DNA of 64,000 nucleotides from Mallotus nudiflorus (taxonomy: Eukaryota > Streptophyta > Magnoliopsida > Malpighiales > Euphorbiaceae). The position numbers were made by a program, and so were the translations under genes. Below are positions 48,440-61,360 of the stretch, piece after piece; the first letter of the stretch is position 1; each line of letters opens with the position of its first letter. The notes beneath the pieces were generated by a model. That model was not told the origin of the DNA, made no database searches, and worked only from the letters and a program-made list of their open reading frames with translations. The stretch lies in assembly GCA_947683625.1 (NCBI GenBank), contig CANTUR010000156.1, forward strand, positions 1,426,001 through 1,490,000. The letters run 5' to 3'.

Positions 48440-49893
48440 ATAACTCACTATTTATTGCGCTCCTCGAGATGGGTCCGATGGGCCTGGTCCACTGGGCCTC
48501 GGTCTCGACGCAACTAAACAAACAAATGATAACAGGAAAACAGAATAATTCTATCCAAATTTCTAGAAACTCGATCTAGAATACTAGACATAGAATTAGA
48601 ATTAGAATTCGATCGGACATCACGTTTTACGAGAATTCTACCAAAAATCCGATAGAACCTCCCTTGTAAAACGGACATCTCTCTACTCAAAGAGTAGAGT
48701 TGGCCCTATAAAGAAATACACTTCGAAAATAGACACAGAATTCACAATCGCAATCCCTCGGTCGGACTCCAAACTACAAATCACCGACCGAGGTCCACAA
48801 TTCACGAAATATTACAGAAATACCAAAAATACCCTTATATAATAAAAATACATTTTATCAATCCAAATTATGTAATTAACTCTAAAACACATTAAAAACC
48901 GATAAAAACTCATTTATTTAGAAAAAAATCATATAATATACATATAATTTGAAAATAATTTACGAAAAATAGTTTTAATTAGTTAAAAATACTAAATAAT
49001 TTGTAGAAATCATTTTTATACTCTAAATAACTATTAAAACTGATTTAATTACATTTTTAGCCAATTTAGTGTAAAATTACCAAAATACCCCTATATATAT
49101 ATACACTATAATAAATCCAAAAATTCACCAAAAATAATATAATTACTCAAAATTAATTTTCTCAACATATATTTCAATAATATCAATAAATATACTCAAT
49201 TAACCAATTAATTTCAATTAAACACATAATTAACCCTATTTTTCAAAATTACATAAACTAAATAAATTCAAAATAAATACATAAAAATTCACAAAAATTA
49301 CAAATAAATTTCTATAATTCATTTCAACACCTATATTTATCATAAAACACAATTTCATAATTTAATTAATCAATTTTTGAAAATTAGAAAATATTAATAA
49401 AATAATCAAAAATACCCAAAAATCAAAATAAATTCCAAAAATTCACATAGGTAGATTGAGCTAAGGGGAGCAACATTTGTTAAGGCACTTTCTCATGAAT
49501 CACAAGGTAAAAGCTTAAAAAATTCAAAAAATCATAGTGGCCGAATAGAAAAATTGAAACCTATGGAAATCTAGACCATTTTAAGTGAAACAAAGCTTGA
49601 AATCACACTCACTGGAGCTTAAGGAGAAGATAGAGACTGGCGGCGTGAAGAATGGTGACCAGAATCACTGTGATCGATGGTAGGATAAATTTTTTATTTT
49701 TCGACAATAACAGAGGGAAACGGCGCCGGAGAAGAGAAGAAAAGGCGGCGGAGCTGCTAGCTGGGAATGGTGGACCTCAAGGTGGCACACCGATAGCCTG
49801 AAAATGAGATGACAGGCGGTGGTGATGGTGAAAATCGATCGATGATGGTGAAGAGAAGTCGGGGGCAGTTTTGGTACATATGCTAAAGTTTAC

Positions 49894-49928
<35 letters not shown>

Positions 49929-50408
49929 TTATAGTAACTTTAATAATTTATACATTAATATAATAATTTTATATTCAAAAATTCCACACCACACACTTTA
50001 AAAATAATTAATTAATATATATGTATATATACATATACATATGTTAATTAAATAACAACTATATAATATATACATACATAATTAAAATAATTACTAAGCC
50101 CTAAATTATTATTAAATATGTGTGTATATATATACATGTATATGTATATATTTAATACGACAATTAAAATAATGCATGAACTCATGCAAATGAATAAATC
50201 TATTTAAAATAATTAATATTAAATTATTTACGTGTCAATTTCCCCGAAAATATAATTCTTGGGAAAATTTTATGTAAAGTACTTAAAATAATTAAAATTA
50301 GCTTTAAACAAATAACAAACTCATAAAATATTATAAATACATACAAAAATTATTAACACTGCATATCCCAATGTAGTATAAAAATATTTAAAAACTCGAG
50401 ATATTACG
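47115..50408 (-). repeat. Solo Tekay LTR nested in the E3/E4 shared LTR
   Basis: A full-length LTR, TGTCACAACCC to GAGATATTACG (terminal CA mutated to CG), with no interior. It is flanked by ATATA on both sides (47110-47114 and 50409-50413), a 5-bp target-site duplication, so it inserted as an element and then lost its interior by LTR-LTR recombination. Same strand as its host. Includes a TA run at 48395-48436 and a GC-rich leader block near 49600-49870. Confidence 0.9.
48395..48436. repeat. (TA)n microsatellite, 42 bp
   Basis: Pure AT run at the same LTR-internal site as 45573-45655, in the solo LTR. Confidence 0.9.
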
Positions 50409-50882
50409 ATATATATCTTTAACTTTAATTATAATAATATATATGTTATATTCAAAATAATTGTACACCACATGTTTTAAAATGAACAATATATATACAT
50501 TTACACATGTATACACATATATAGTTAATTTATTAATATTAAAACTAAATAATAAAATTTAGGTAATTAATTAAACCCTAATTAATTTTAAACAAATACA
50601 CATATATAAAATTTATTTTAGCACTTTAAAAATTATATATGAGTTCATACAAGTTCGTAAAATTAATCAAAATAATTAGTATCAAATTATTTATGTGTCA
50701 ATTTCCCCGAAAATACAAATTCCGGAAAAATTTTACGTAAAATACTTAAAATAATATAAAACAATTAAAATTAGCTTTAAACAAATAACAAACTCATAAA
50801 ATATCATAAATATATATAAAAATTATTAACACTACATATCCCGATGCAGTTTAAAAATATTTAAAAAACTCGGGATATTATA

Positions 50883-51502
50883 GTCTCCCCCCTTATAAGA
50901 ATTCGTCCCCAAATTCTAGAAAGAATGATTACAAAAAAAATCAAGGAGGGAAGAGATATGGGTAAGAAGCTCGCATCTCAGCTTTAGTCTCCCACGTATG
51001 CTCCTTAACTCTGTTGCTATGCCACAAAACCTTGACCATCGGAATCTATTTCGATCGCAACTATCGAATATGATAATCAACGATCGCCACAGGTTCTCCC
51101 ATAAATGTCAGATCTTCATTCACTTCTACGCTGTCAGGCTGCAACACGTGTGAAGGGTATGAGATATACTTTTGTAGCATCGAGATATGGAACACCGGAT
51201 GCACTTATGACATACTCAGGGGCAAATCCAACCGATATGCAACAGTGCCAACTCTCTCTAGAATCTCGAACGATCCGATGTATCTTGGTGCCAACTTACC
51301 CTTTCTGCCAAATCTCATCACATCCTTCATCGGAGACACCTTAAGAAAAACAAAGTCTCCAACCTGAAACTCTACATCTCTGCGCCTAGGATTCGCATAG
51401 CTCTTCTACCTGCTAGCTGCAGTCTCTAATCTATGCTTAATCACGTTGACTTTCTTTACAACATCCTAAACCATCTCAGGTCCAGTCAAAACTCTCTCAC
51501 CA
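50883..51502 (-). pseudogene. E4: truncated Tekay interior (3' end of pol)
   Basis: Polypurine tract (TAAGGGGGGAGAC on the minus strand), untranslated tail, then chromodomain-like tail and integrase C-terminus homologous to 13372-13950 of E2. A stop replaces Gln in SRQKSYA. Homology ends abruptly after CTCTCTCACCA at about 51502, where unrelated sequence (AGCCAAAGAGG) begins. Upstream pol, gag and 5' LTR of E4 are missing. Confidence 0.85.
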
Positions 51503-51974
51503 AGCCAAAGAGGTAATGCCTTTATAGTAAGGCATTGCTTGAAAACTAGTCAGAGTAGGAACAAAACATAATCTTTTTCTTATATAATTAGATGCATTTG
51601 AATCATTATTCATAATTTTTTTACATTCGAACTAACTAATCATGCACTATCTCATAACATCAAAATTCATATGTAATAATTCACTTAAACCAATTGGGAT
51701 TATTACTTCAAATTACATAACCAATATGAAAAAAGAATCTTATTGTTTAAATGAGTTTGATTTTTAAAAATGTTTAGCCCTTAAAGATTGAATTCTATTA
51801 TAGCACCTTATAATGTAAAGATAGCCTCCTTCCTCTGAAATTGGACCTCCAAGACCCTACCTTTCCCGATGTCATCTCTTTTGCTTTATGTGTTTTCATT
51901 TTTTTTCCATAGCTTTCAAAGTAACTAGCCTCCTGCCCCCTCTTGCTTTTTCCCATAAAAAGTCAGTCAAAAAG
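51503..51974. other. Non-Tekay segment between E4 and E5, probable Tat LTR continuation
   Basis: Starts with a palindrome-like word (GGTAATGCCTTTATAGTAAGGCATT) of the type seen in the Tat LTR at 36079. Otherwise AT-rich, with a C/T-rich stretch near 51820-51950. No coding frame is supported. Together with 63654 onward it is the sequence into which E5 inserted. Confidence 0.45.
51970..51974. repeat. Probable target-site duplication of E5
   Basis: AAAAG before the left LTR; AAAAA (63654-63658) after the right LTR; four of five bases agree. Confidence 0.65.
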
Positions 51975-52999
51975 TGTCACGACCCAAAATAGGGGCCATG
52001 ACCGGCGCTAAGGAACGGGAATTCTTTTGAATCCGGAACCCGTAGCAAGCCAAAAAATAAAATAAAACATGCAATAGAAATAATAACAACACAATTAAAA
52101 AAAATACTATGCAGCGGAATAAAATCATAAATATCAAAATAATATTTACACCAAATGAAATTAAATCAAATCCTCATCTCATATATAAAAATAAACTCTT
52201 TTAATACAAATCCAGTTCAAATATTCAAAGTACATACCTCATACAAATTTAATACAATATCTTTAACAATTATACGACTACTGCAGTGTCTAGATCATAA
52301 AATAAAACTCAAGTGAGCAGTTTACATAAAGAAGCCATAGCGGAAGAAATCCGGCGTACAGGCCTGCTACTGAGGTCTGAAGACGATGACTCTCCTAAAA
52401 AATAGTCAACGGAGGGGAGTCAGACCTCACTGAGTGAATTACTATAATATATATACATGCATACTAAATGAAAATGCATACAGTCAATAATATATATATA
52501 ATATGTATGTATACAAGCAAATACACACAGATGCAATAAAATCATTTTTATATATTTTCATTGAAAATCACCGTTTATGAAGGATTGAATAGAACCCTAG
52601 AATATCGCAACCTCAAAATAGTGTTAGACAGCACTCTAGCCATACAGACTCACTTATTCCAAATATATTCACTTATTCCACTTGGACAGTAGACTGGCCC
52701 CGAGACACTAAGTCAACCGAGCTCCAGCAGTCTGACTGTCAGTGTAATTGGCCCCGAGACACTTAGTCAACCGAGCACCAGCAATCACACTCCCAAATCA
52801 TATCACACATCAAATAATCATATCCAATCAATGTCCATAAATGGTTAGTAATATAGCCTAAATACTATCAGCATACCGGTACGTACTCGATTCTAGTGCT
52901 GCCCACTAGGTAGCACATTCTATTGATGTCCTTCATTAATATATAAAACATACATTCATAAAAGTAAATGATGCATGAATTGAATAAAATAACCACATA

Positions 53000-53002
<3 letters not shown>

Positions 53003-53038
<36 letters not shown>
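53003..53038. repeat. (TA)n microsatellite in E5 3' LTR
   Basis: 36-bp pure run, matched by a 34-bp run at the same place in the other E5 LTR (61326-61359), so it was probably present before insertion. Confidence 0.9.
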
Positions 53039-53039
<1 letters not shown>

Positions 53040-55213
53040 TAGAAATATACCAAAAGTAAACCAGGTATATTTCGAGTATATATACGTCAAATAAATCCAA
53101 TATAATTGTAAAGTAAACTAAATATATATTTAAAAACATTTTAGATATAAATGTTTAATAAAGCATGCATAAAATTTAAAATATACCAAAAATAAACCAA
53201 AGATAAACGAAAAACAAACTAAAAATAAACTTAAGTACTGATTACATTATCTATGCATATTTAATCAAAATAAAACACACATTTCTAAATCATGCACCCT
53301 AAAGCATATATATATAGCATAGTAACTCACAATTAGTGCGCTCCTCGAGATGGGTCCGACGGGCCTGGTCCACTAGGCCTCGGTCTCGGCGCAACTAAAC
53401 ATACAAAAATAACAGACATCAGAATAAACCTAACAAAAAATCCTAAAAACTCGATCTAGAATATTAGACACAGAATCAGAATCCAACCGAACATCACGTT
53501 TTACAAGAATTCTACAAAAAATCGGGCAGAACCTCCCTTGTAAAACGGACATCTCTCTACTCAAAGAGTAGAGCCAGCCCTGCAAAGAAACACACTTCAA
53601 AAAATAGACACAGAATCACAATCACAACCCTAAAATCCCTCAGTCGGACTCCAAACTACAGTTTACCGACCGAAGTCCAAAATCACAGAATATTACAGAA
53701 ATACCAAAAATACCCTAATATACTAAAAATACATTTTATAAGTAGAAATTACATAATTAACCCTAAAACACAATAAAAACCGATAAAAACTCATTTTCTT
53801 AGAAAAATTGTATATTATATATATAATTGAAAATAATTCATGAAAAATAGTTTTAATTAGTTAAAAATACTAAATAATTTGTAGAAATCATTTTTATACC
53901 TTAAATAACTATTAAAACCAATTTAATTACATTTTTAGCCAATTTAGGGTAAAATTACCAAAATACCCCTATATATATAAACATACTAAAATTAATCCAA
54001 AAATTCACTAAAAATAACATAATTGCACAAAATTAATTTTCTCAACATATATATCAATAACATCAATAATTAAACTCAATTAACTAATTAATTTCAATTA
54101 AAAACATAATTAACCCTATTTTTCCAAAATTACATAAACTAATTAAATTCAAAATAAATACATAAAAATTCACAAAAATTCCAAATAAATTTCTATAATT
54201 CATTTCAACACATATATTTATCATAAAACACAATTTTATAATTTAATTAATTAATTTTCGAAAATTAGAAAATAATAATAAAATATTCAAAAATACCCAA
54301 AATCAAAATAATTTCCAAAAGTTCTACAAAAATTTACACATGTAGATTAAGCTAAGGGGAACAACATTTGTGAAGGAATTTTTCATGAATCAATCAATTC
54401 GAAGTTCAAAAAAATCAAGAACCCTAAAATGGCCGAATTGCAAAAATCGAAACCTAGGCAAATCTAGACCATTTTAAGTGAAACAAAGCTTGGAATCACA
54501 CTCACCGGAGCTCAAGGAGAAGAAAGAGACCGGCGGGTGTCAAAAATGGTGGCCGAAAACGTTGTGAACTATGGTGACTCAAGTTTTGGCTTCTCCGGCT
54601 AAAACAGAGGGAAAGGACGTCGGAGAAGAGGAGGAAAGGTGGCGGAGCTGCTGGCTGGGAAGGGCGGAGCTTGGGGCGGCACACCGACGGCCTGAAAATG
54701 GGATGGCAGGCGGTGGTGAGGGCGGAAACCGATAGGGGAGGAGGAGGAGTAATCGGGGGCAGAATTATAGTTTGCCAAACTTTGATTTTTGATAAATATT
54801 ATATATGTATAGGTATGTATATATATATATACTTTATATTATTTTAATATATAATATGATATAGACAATAAATATTCACCACACACATAATTTAATATTT
54901 TAATAATTTATACACTAAAAATAATTAATAAAAAAATATTAAATCTAATTAATAATTAATAAGTAATAAAAATATTAGGGTAATTAATTAAACCCTAGTT
55001 AAATAAATAAATACACATATATACGTTATTTAGTACTTTAAAAATATATATGAGCTCATGCAAGTCCGAAAATCTATTTAAAATAATTAATAATAAATAA
55101 TTTACATGTCAATTTTCCCAAAAATGCAAGTCCCGGGAAAATTTTACGTAAAGTACTTAAAATAACATAAGATAATTAAAAATCAATTTTATTTAAATAA
55201 AAATTCATGAAAT

Positions 55214-55216
<3 letters not shown>

Positions 55217-55249
<33 letters not shown>

Positions 55250-55257
55250 AAAATTAT
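55217..55257. repeat. (TA)n microsatellite near end of E5 3' LTR
   Basis: 41-bp run; the sister LTR has 69 bp at 63527-63595, showing length change since insertion. Confidence 0.9.
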
Positions 55258-55312
55258 TAACACTGCATATCCCGATGCAGTATTAAAATATTTAAAAATA
55301 CGGGATATTACA

Positions 55313-55327
55313 GTCTTCCCCCCTTAC
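55313..55327 (-). other. E5 polypurine tract
   Basis: Minus strand GTAAGGGGGGAAGAC against the LTR end, as in E2. Confidence 0.85.
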
Positions 55328-55359
55328 AAGAATTCGTCCCCAAATTCTAGAAAACAGGA

Positions 55360-58300
55360 TCAAGAAGGAAAGAGATACAGGTAAGAAGCTCGCATTTCAG
55401 CTTCAGTCTCCCACGTATGCTCCTTAACTCTGTTGCTATGCCACAAAACCTTGACCATCGGAATTTGGTTCGACCGCAACTGTTGAACTTGATAGTCAAC
55501 AATCGCCACAAGTTCTTCCACAAATGTTAAATCTTCACTCACTTCTACACTATCGGGCTGCAACACGTGTGAAGGGTCTGAGATATACTTCCTCAACATC
55601 GAGATATGAAACACCGGATGCACTTGTGACATACTCGGAGGCAAAGCCAACCGATATGCAACAATGCCAATTCTCTCCAAAATCTTAAACGATCCGATAT
55701 ATCTCGGCGCCAACTTACCCTTCCTGCCAAACCTCATAACACCCTTCATCGGAGACACCTTAAGAAAAATAAAGTCTCCAACCTGAAACTCCACATCTCT
55801 ACACCTAGGATCCGCATAGCTCTTCTGCCTGCTAACTGCGGTCTCTAATCTGCACTTAATCATGGCGACTTTCTCTGTAGCATCCTGAACCATCTCAGGT
55901 CCAGTCAAAGCTCTCTCACCAATCTCACCCCAACTCAGAGGGGATCTACACTTCCTTCCATACAATACTTCATACGGTGCCATGCCAATACTGCTATGGT
56001 AGCTGTTATTATATGTGAACTCAACGAGTGGCAGATGATCATCCCAACTACCTCCCAAATCCAGAACACACATCCTCAACATATCTTCCAATGTCTGGAT
56101 CATCCTCTCAGACTGACCATCTATCTAAGGATGAAAAGTAGTACTGAAGTCCAACCTAGTGCCCATCGCTTCCTACAACTTCTGCCAAAAACAAGAGGTA
56201 AAAACTGAACCTCTGTCTGACACAATGGACACAGGTACTCCATGAAGGCACACGATATGCTTTACATATAGCTTTGCCAATCTAGCTACATAATAGGTGG
56301 CTTTCACAGGCAAGAAATGTACAGACTTCGTCAACCTGTCAACTATCACCCAGATGGAATCGTATCCATCCTTAGAACGAGGTAAACCGACCACAAAATC
56401 CATAGCTATCCTTTCCTACTTCCACTCGGGAATAGGAAGAGGTTGAAGCCTCCCAAAAGACTTTTGATGCTCAGCTTTCACTTGCTGACACATCAGGCAC
56501 TTAGCAACATAATCAGCGACATCCTTCTTCATTTTGTCCCACCAATATAAATCTCTAATACTGTGGTACATCTTAGTGACACCCAGATGTACGCTATAAG
56601 CTGTAGAATGTGCTTCCTCTAGGATCTCTTCTCTCAAATCATCCACATCATGAACACATAATCTACCACTGATCCATAACACACCATCATCATCGAGTGT
56701 GAAATCAGTGAACTTCACCGCTCGAACATTCTTTGCAAGCTCTTCTAGAATAGGATCTCGGCTCTGAGCTGCTTTAATCCTATCCCTCAGTATAGATCGC
56801 ACCTTAAATTGAGCTAGCAGTCCACCTGATCTACTTATCTTCATCATCAGACCTTGATCCACCAACAGATGTAACTCCTGGATCAACGGTCTCCTCTCAA
56901 CACTGATATGAGCAAGACTGCCTGAGGACTTTCTACTCAAGGCATCTGCTACTACATTAGCTTTACCCGGATGATATAAAATCTCACAATCATAATCCTT
57001 TAATAATTCCAACCATCTCCTCTTCCTCAAATTCAGATCTCTCTACTGAAAAATGTACTTAAGGCTCTTGTGATCAGTAAATATCTCACAAGTCACCCCG
57101 TACAGATAATGTCTCCAAATCTTCAGAGCAAAGATCACTGCAGCCATCTCTAGGTCATATGTAGGATAGTTCTGCTCATGCTTCTTCAATTGCCTTGAAG
57201 CATAGTCTATCACCCTTCCATTCTGCATCAGCACACAACCAAGGCCAACTCTAGAGGCATCACAATAAACTGTGAACTTGTCCATACTATTAGGCAAAGC
57301 TAACACTAGGGCTGTGGTGAATTTCTCCTTCAACAACTGGAAGCTATTCTCACAAGCTTCTGACCACTCAAATCTGACATTCTTATGAGTTAAGCGAGTC
57401 ATAGGGGCTGCAATTCTGGAAAAATCCTGTACAAACTGCCTATAATACCCTGCTAAACCCAGAAAACTCCAAATCTCAATAATAAAAGTCAGTCTAGGCC
57501 ACTCAGACACTGCTTCAATCTTTTGTAGATCAACCTGGATACCTTCTTTAGACACCACATATCCAAGAAAAGAAACACTCTTCATCCAGAAGTCACACTT
57601 TGAGAATTTAGCATAAAGCTTATGATCTCTCAATGTCTGTAGTACAATCCTCAAGTGATATACATGCTCCTCCATACTCCTTGAATAAACCAGTATATCA
57701 TCAATGAAGACTACCACAAATTGATCCATATATGGTATGAATACCCTATTCATTAGGTCCATAAAAGCTGCTGGTGCATTAGTCAAACCAAAAGACATCA
57801 CCAGAAACTCATAATGGCCATATCGAGTGCGGAATGCCATTTTAGGAACATCGGCTTCACTAATCCGCAGTTGATGATAACCCGACCTCAAGTCAATCTT
57901 AGAAAAGAATTGTACACCTTGTAGCTGATCAAATAAGTCATCAATCCTCGGGAGAGGATACTTGTTCTTCACTGTCACCTTGTTCAGCTCTCTGTAGTAA
58001 ATGCACAGTCTCAGGGTACCATCCTTTTTCTTCATAAACAAGACTGGTGCACCCCAAAGAGAAACACTGGGTCTAATGAAACCCTTATCCAATAACTCTT
58101 GCAACTGCTCCTTCAACTCTTTCAACTCTGCAGGAGCCATTCTATAGGGTGGCATAGATATAGGAGTAGTACCTGGAACCACATCTATATAGAATTCAAT
58201 CTCCCTGTGAGGTGGTAAACCTGGAAACTCCTAGGGAAAAACATCAGGAAACTCACAGGCAACAGGAACATCTGTGAGTGATAACTTCTCCACTGAAGTA

Positions 58301-60099
58301 TCCCTGACCAATGCCAAATATCCTTGACATCCTTTCTTCAGTAATTTCCTAGCCGTAATAGCAGAAATAAGATTCTGAGGTGCGGAACTCCTATCACCCA
58401 CAAACTTAAATTCTTCTTCATTAGGAATTATGAACGTCACCTCTTTATTCCTGCAATCTACCACGACATAGTGCTGAGATAACCAGTCCATTCCTAGAAT
58501 AACATCAAACTCCATCACATCCAATAAGATCAAATCAGTGGGTAATTCTCTATCTCCCACGAGAACTGGACAACCAAAAAGAACAATATCGGTGTCCAAG
58601 GAATCGCTCAGAGGAGTGGCAACAGACAAAGGAAAAGTCATCCTCGAAGCTTGCCAACAAGATTTGGAAATAAAAACAGGAGAAATAAACGAATGCATGG
58701 CACCCGGATCAAACAAAGTCCATGCATCCAGGTAACAAACAGAAACAATACCTGCCACGATTGCATTGGATGCCTGAGCATCCTGCTGAGTAAGGTGGAA
58801 AACTTTGGCCTGTCCTCGACCTCCCTGCTGACTGGTAGAAGCCTGGCCAACACCTCGGCACCTCCTCTAGTACCTCTACCATGACTCTGCTGTGGAACAA
58901 GTTGAGTGGAACTCTAATGCTGGGCTGGAGGTAACTGAAATGGCACGGGTGCAGCACTAGCAATCGACTGCTATGGAAATCGTGGAATCTGCGACAGAGT
59001 AAGGACATGATCTAGCAAAATGTCATGTTTGCCCGCATCTGAAGCATGTCAATGGTGTCAGATAACACGGTCCCTGATGGACTCTATCGCAGGTCTGGCA
59101 AACACTGGCAGTTGATCCATAACTGCGACCACTACTGCTGCTCGAAGCACCTGACCTAAATCTGAATGATCTATGCTGACCTCCATGGCTATGTCTACTG
59201 CTCTAATGCACTCACTGCTGCTGCCTCTGACTCTGTTGAGTCGGACCTCGCTGCTGACTACTCGACCTAACATGAAAACTAGAATACGGAGTAGTCTGCA
59301 ATCCACTCGACTGAACTCCTAGCTAGTAATAATCAGGCATCGCTCCCTGCCTAACTAGCCTCAACTCAATCTCCTTGGCCAATTCAATCACAGACTCCAG
59401 AGTAAGGCATGTTGTAGGCATACCAGCAAATACTGAACCCAATCCAATAACATATGTAGTGACTGCGAAGTACTGGTCTCGCATCAGATCCTCTACATAT
59501 ATACCCAGCCGAAGAAACTCTCAGGTGTACTCCTCTACTGATCGATCACCACGAGAAATGTTGGTCAATCGGAGATGATAGCTCATACGGAGAGGCTCTG
59601 GATAGAATCTCCTCATAAACCGCTCTCGAAACTGAGCCCAGGTCATCATCATCATATAAGGCTGGATCATCTGAATAAACCAATCTAGGGCTGGTCCCTC
59701 AACAGACAGCTCAACGATCATAATCCACTTATACTCAGTATGAGTAGTCCGAGTTCGAGTCTCAATTGCATGCAGAAAGTCTAACGGATCAGAAGTCCCA
59801 TCGAACATAATCCTGCCAACTCTAGCATAGAACAAAATTGCCTCAGGGTCAGACATACCCTGCTGATAGGCAGGCTGAACAGGCAAAACAACAGGAGGCA
59901 CAGGAACATCAAATTCAGGCTCAACAGGCTCCTCGTCCTATAACTCTCTCTACCTATGGCGACCTGCCGCTCCTCGAGGTCTACCTTTGCCACGACCTCT
60001 ACGTCTAACTGGCTGCTCAGGAGGTAAAACCTCATCCTGAAAGGACTCATCATCCTCAGCCTCGATGATCGGTGGAGCGACATGCACTCGCCTCCTCAT
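55360..60099 (-). pseudogene. E5 gag-pol pseudogene
   Basis: 1,580 codons from ATG 60097-60099 to TGA 55360-55362, one frame throughout except for a shifted stretch in gag (58870-58995). Gag core at 59521-59901; zinc knuckle near 59020 broken by a stop at a Gly codon; protease at 58700-58715 (LFDPGAMHSF); RT with VVFIDDILVYS; RNase H CDAS and FTDHKSL; integrase zinc site and DDE core; chromodomain-like tail VKVLWHSNRVKEHTWETE. Stops include two near 59945 (Gln codons), 59521 (CGA to TGA), 58231 (GAG to TAG), 57043 (CAG to TAG), 56416 (TGG to TAG), 56173 and 56125 (Gln). It retains intact codons at three of the four E2 stop sites, so it is useful for reading E2. Non-functional. Confidence 0.92.
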
Positions 60100-60285
60100 T
60101 CTGAAAAGACAAATGGAAAGATTCAGACAAAACAGACAACGAAAGAATAACGCAGAAAACTAAAGCAAGGAATACTTATCAAGACATACTCAAACCTAAT
60201 TCACTGCAGTAGTTCAACAAAAAACACAACTTGAAAACTAGGGCCACTACTTACACAACTAAGCCCTGACACAGAACTCCGCTCT

Positions 60286-60296
60286 GATACTAACTT
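60286..60296 (-). other. E5 primer-binding site, mutated
   Basis: Minus strand near the LTR reads AAGTTAGTATCAGAGC; the second base of the site TGGTATCAGAGC is changed to A, which would weaken pairing with the tRNA CCA end. Confidence 0.8.
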
Positions 60297-61322
60297 TGTC
60301 ACGATCCAAAATAGAGGCCATGACTGGCACTAAGGAACGGGAATTCTTTCGAATCCGGAACCCATAGCAAGCCAAAAAATAAAATAAAACATGCAATAGA
60401 AATAATAACAACACAATTAAGAAAAATACTATGCAACAGAATAAAAATCATAAATATCAAAATAATATTTACACCAAATGAAATTAAATCAAATCCTCAT
60501 CTCATATATAGAAATAAACTCTTTTAATACAAATCCAGTTCAAATATTTAAAGTACATAACTCAAACAAATTTAATACAATATCTTTAACAATTATACGA
60601 CTACTGCAGTGTCTAGATCAAAAAATAAAACTCAAGTGAGCAGTTTACATAAAGAAGTTGGAGCGGAAGTAATCCGGCATACAGACCTGCTACTGAGGTA
60701 TGAAGATGATGACTCTCCTGAAAAATAGTCAACGGAGGGGAGTCAGACCTCACTGAGTGAATTACTATAATATATATACATGCATACTAAATGACAATGC
60801 ATACAGTCAATAATATATATATAATATGTATGTATACAAGCAAATACACACAGATGTAATAAAATCATTTTTATATATTTTCATTGAAAATCACTGTTTA
60901 TGAAGGATCAAATAGAACCCTAGAATATCGCAACCTCAAAACAGTGTTAGACAACACTCTAGCCATACAGGCTCACTTATTCCAAATATATTCACTTATT
61001 CCACTTGGACAGTAGACTGGCCCCGAGACACTAAGTCAACCGAGCTCCAGTAGTCTGACTATTAGTGTGATTGGCCCCGAGACACTTAGTCAACTGAGCA
61101 CCAGCAATCACACTCCCAAATCATATCACACATCAAATAATCATATCCAATCAATTTCCACAAATGGTTAGTAATATAGCCTAAATACTATCAGCGTACC
61201 GGTACATACTCGGTCCTAGTGCTGCCCACTAGGTAGCACGTTCTATTGATATCCTTCATTAATATATAAAACATACATTCATAAAAGTAAATGATGCATG
61301 AATTGAATAAAATAACCACATA

Positions 61323-61325
<3 letters not shown>

Positions 61326-61359
<34 letters not shown>
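61326..61359. repeat. (TA)n microsatellite in E5 5' LTR
   Basis: 34-bp pure run matching 53003-53038 in the sister LTR. Confidence 0.9.

Positions 61360-61360
<1 letters not shown>

Larger units (their letters stand above)
44315..50882 (-). repeat. Shared LTR of E3 and E4, interrupted by a solo LTR
   Basis: Left part 44315-47114 and right part about 50409-50882. Joined, they match the E3 left LTR without a gap: the AACTTTATAAATTTTGTATA stretch at 47077 continues as TATATCTTTAACTTTAATTA at 50411. It starts TGTCAGGACCC and ends GGGATATTATA (terminal CA mutated to TA). It carries an 83-bp TA run at 45573-45655. Right after 50882 the polypurine tract of E4 begins. Confidence 0.85.
36146..51502 (-). 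mobile_element. E3/E4: tandem Tekay array with a shared LTR, truncated
   Basis: Order: LTR (36146-39341), E3 interior (39342-44314), LTR (44315-50882, interrupted by a solo LTR at 47115-50408), E4 interior fragment (50883-51502). The middle LTR is flanked by a primer site on its left and a polypurine tract on its right, so it serves as the 5' LTR of E3 and the 3' LTR of E4. This is the expected product of unequal recombination between LTRs. E3 and E4 share a subfamily insertion after the pol stop region (AGAATGATTACAAAAAAAAT). E4 is cut within integrase. Confidence 0.85.
51975..55312 (-). repeat. E5 3' LTR
   Basis: TGTCACGACCC to GGGATATTACA, 3,338 bp. Contains TA runs at 53003-53038 and 55217-55257, the doubled 30-bp unit near 52694-52786, and the GC-rich leader block near 54495-54760. 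Confidence 0.95.
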
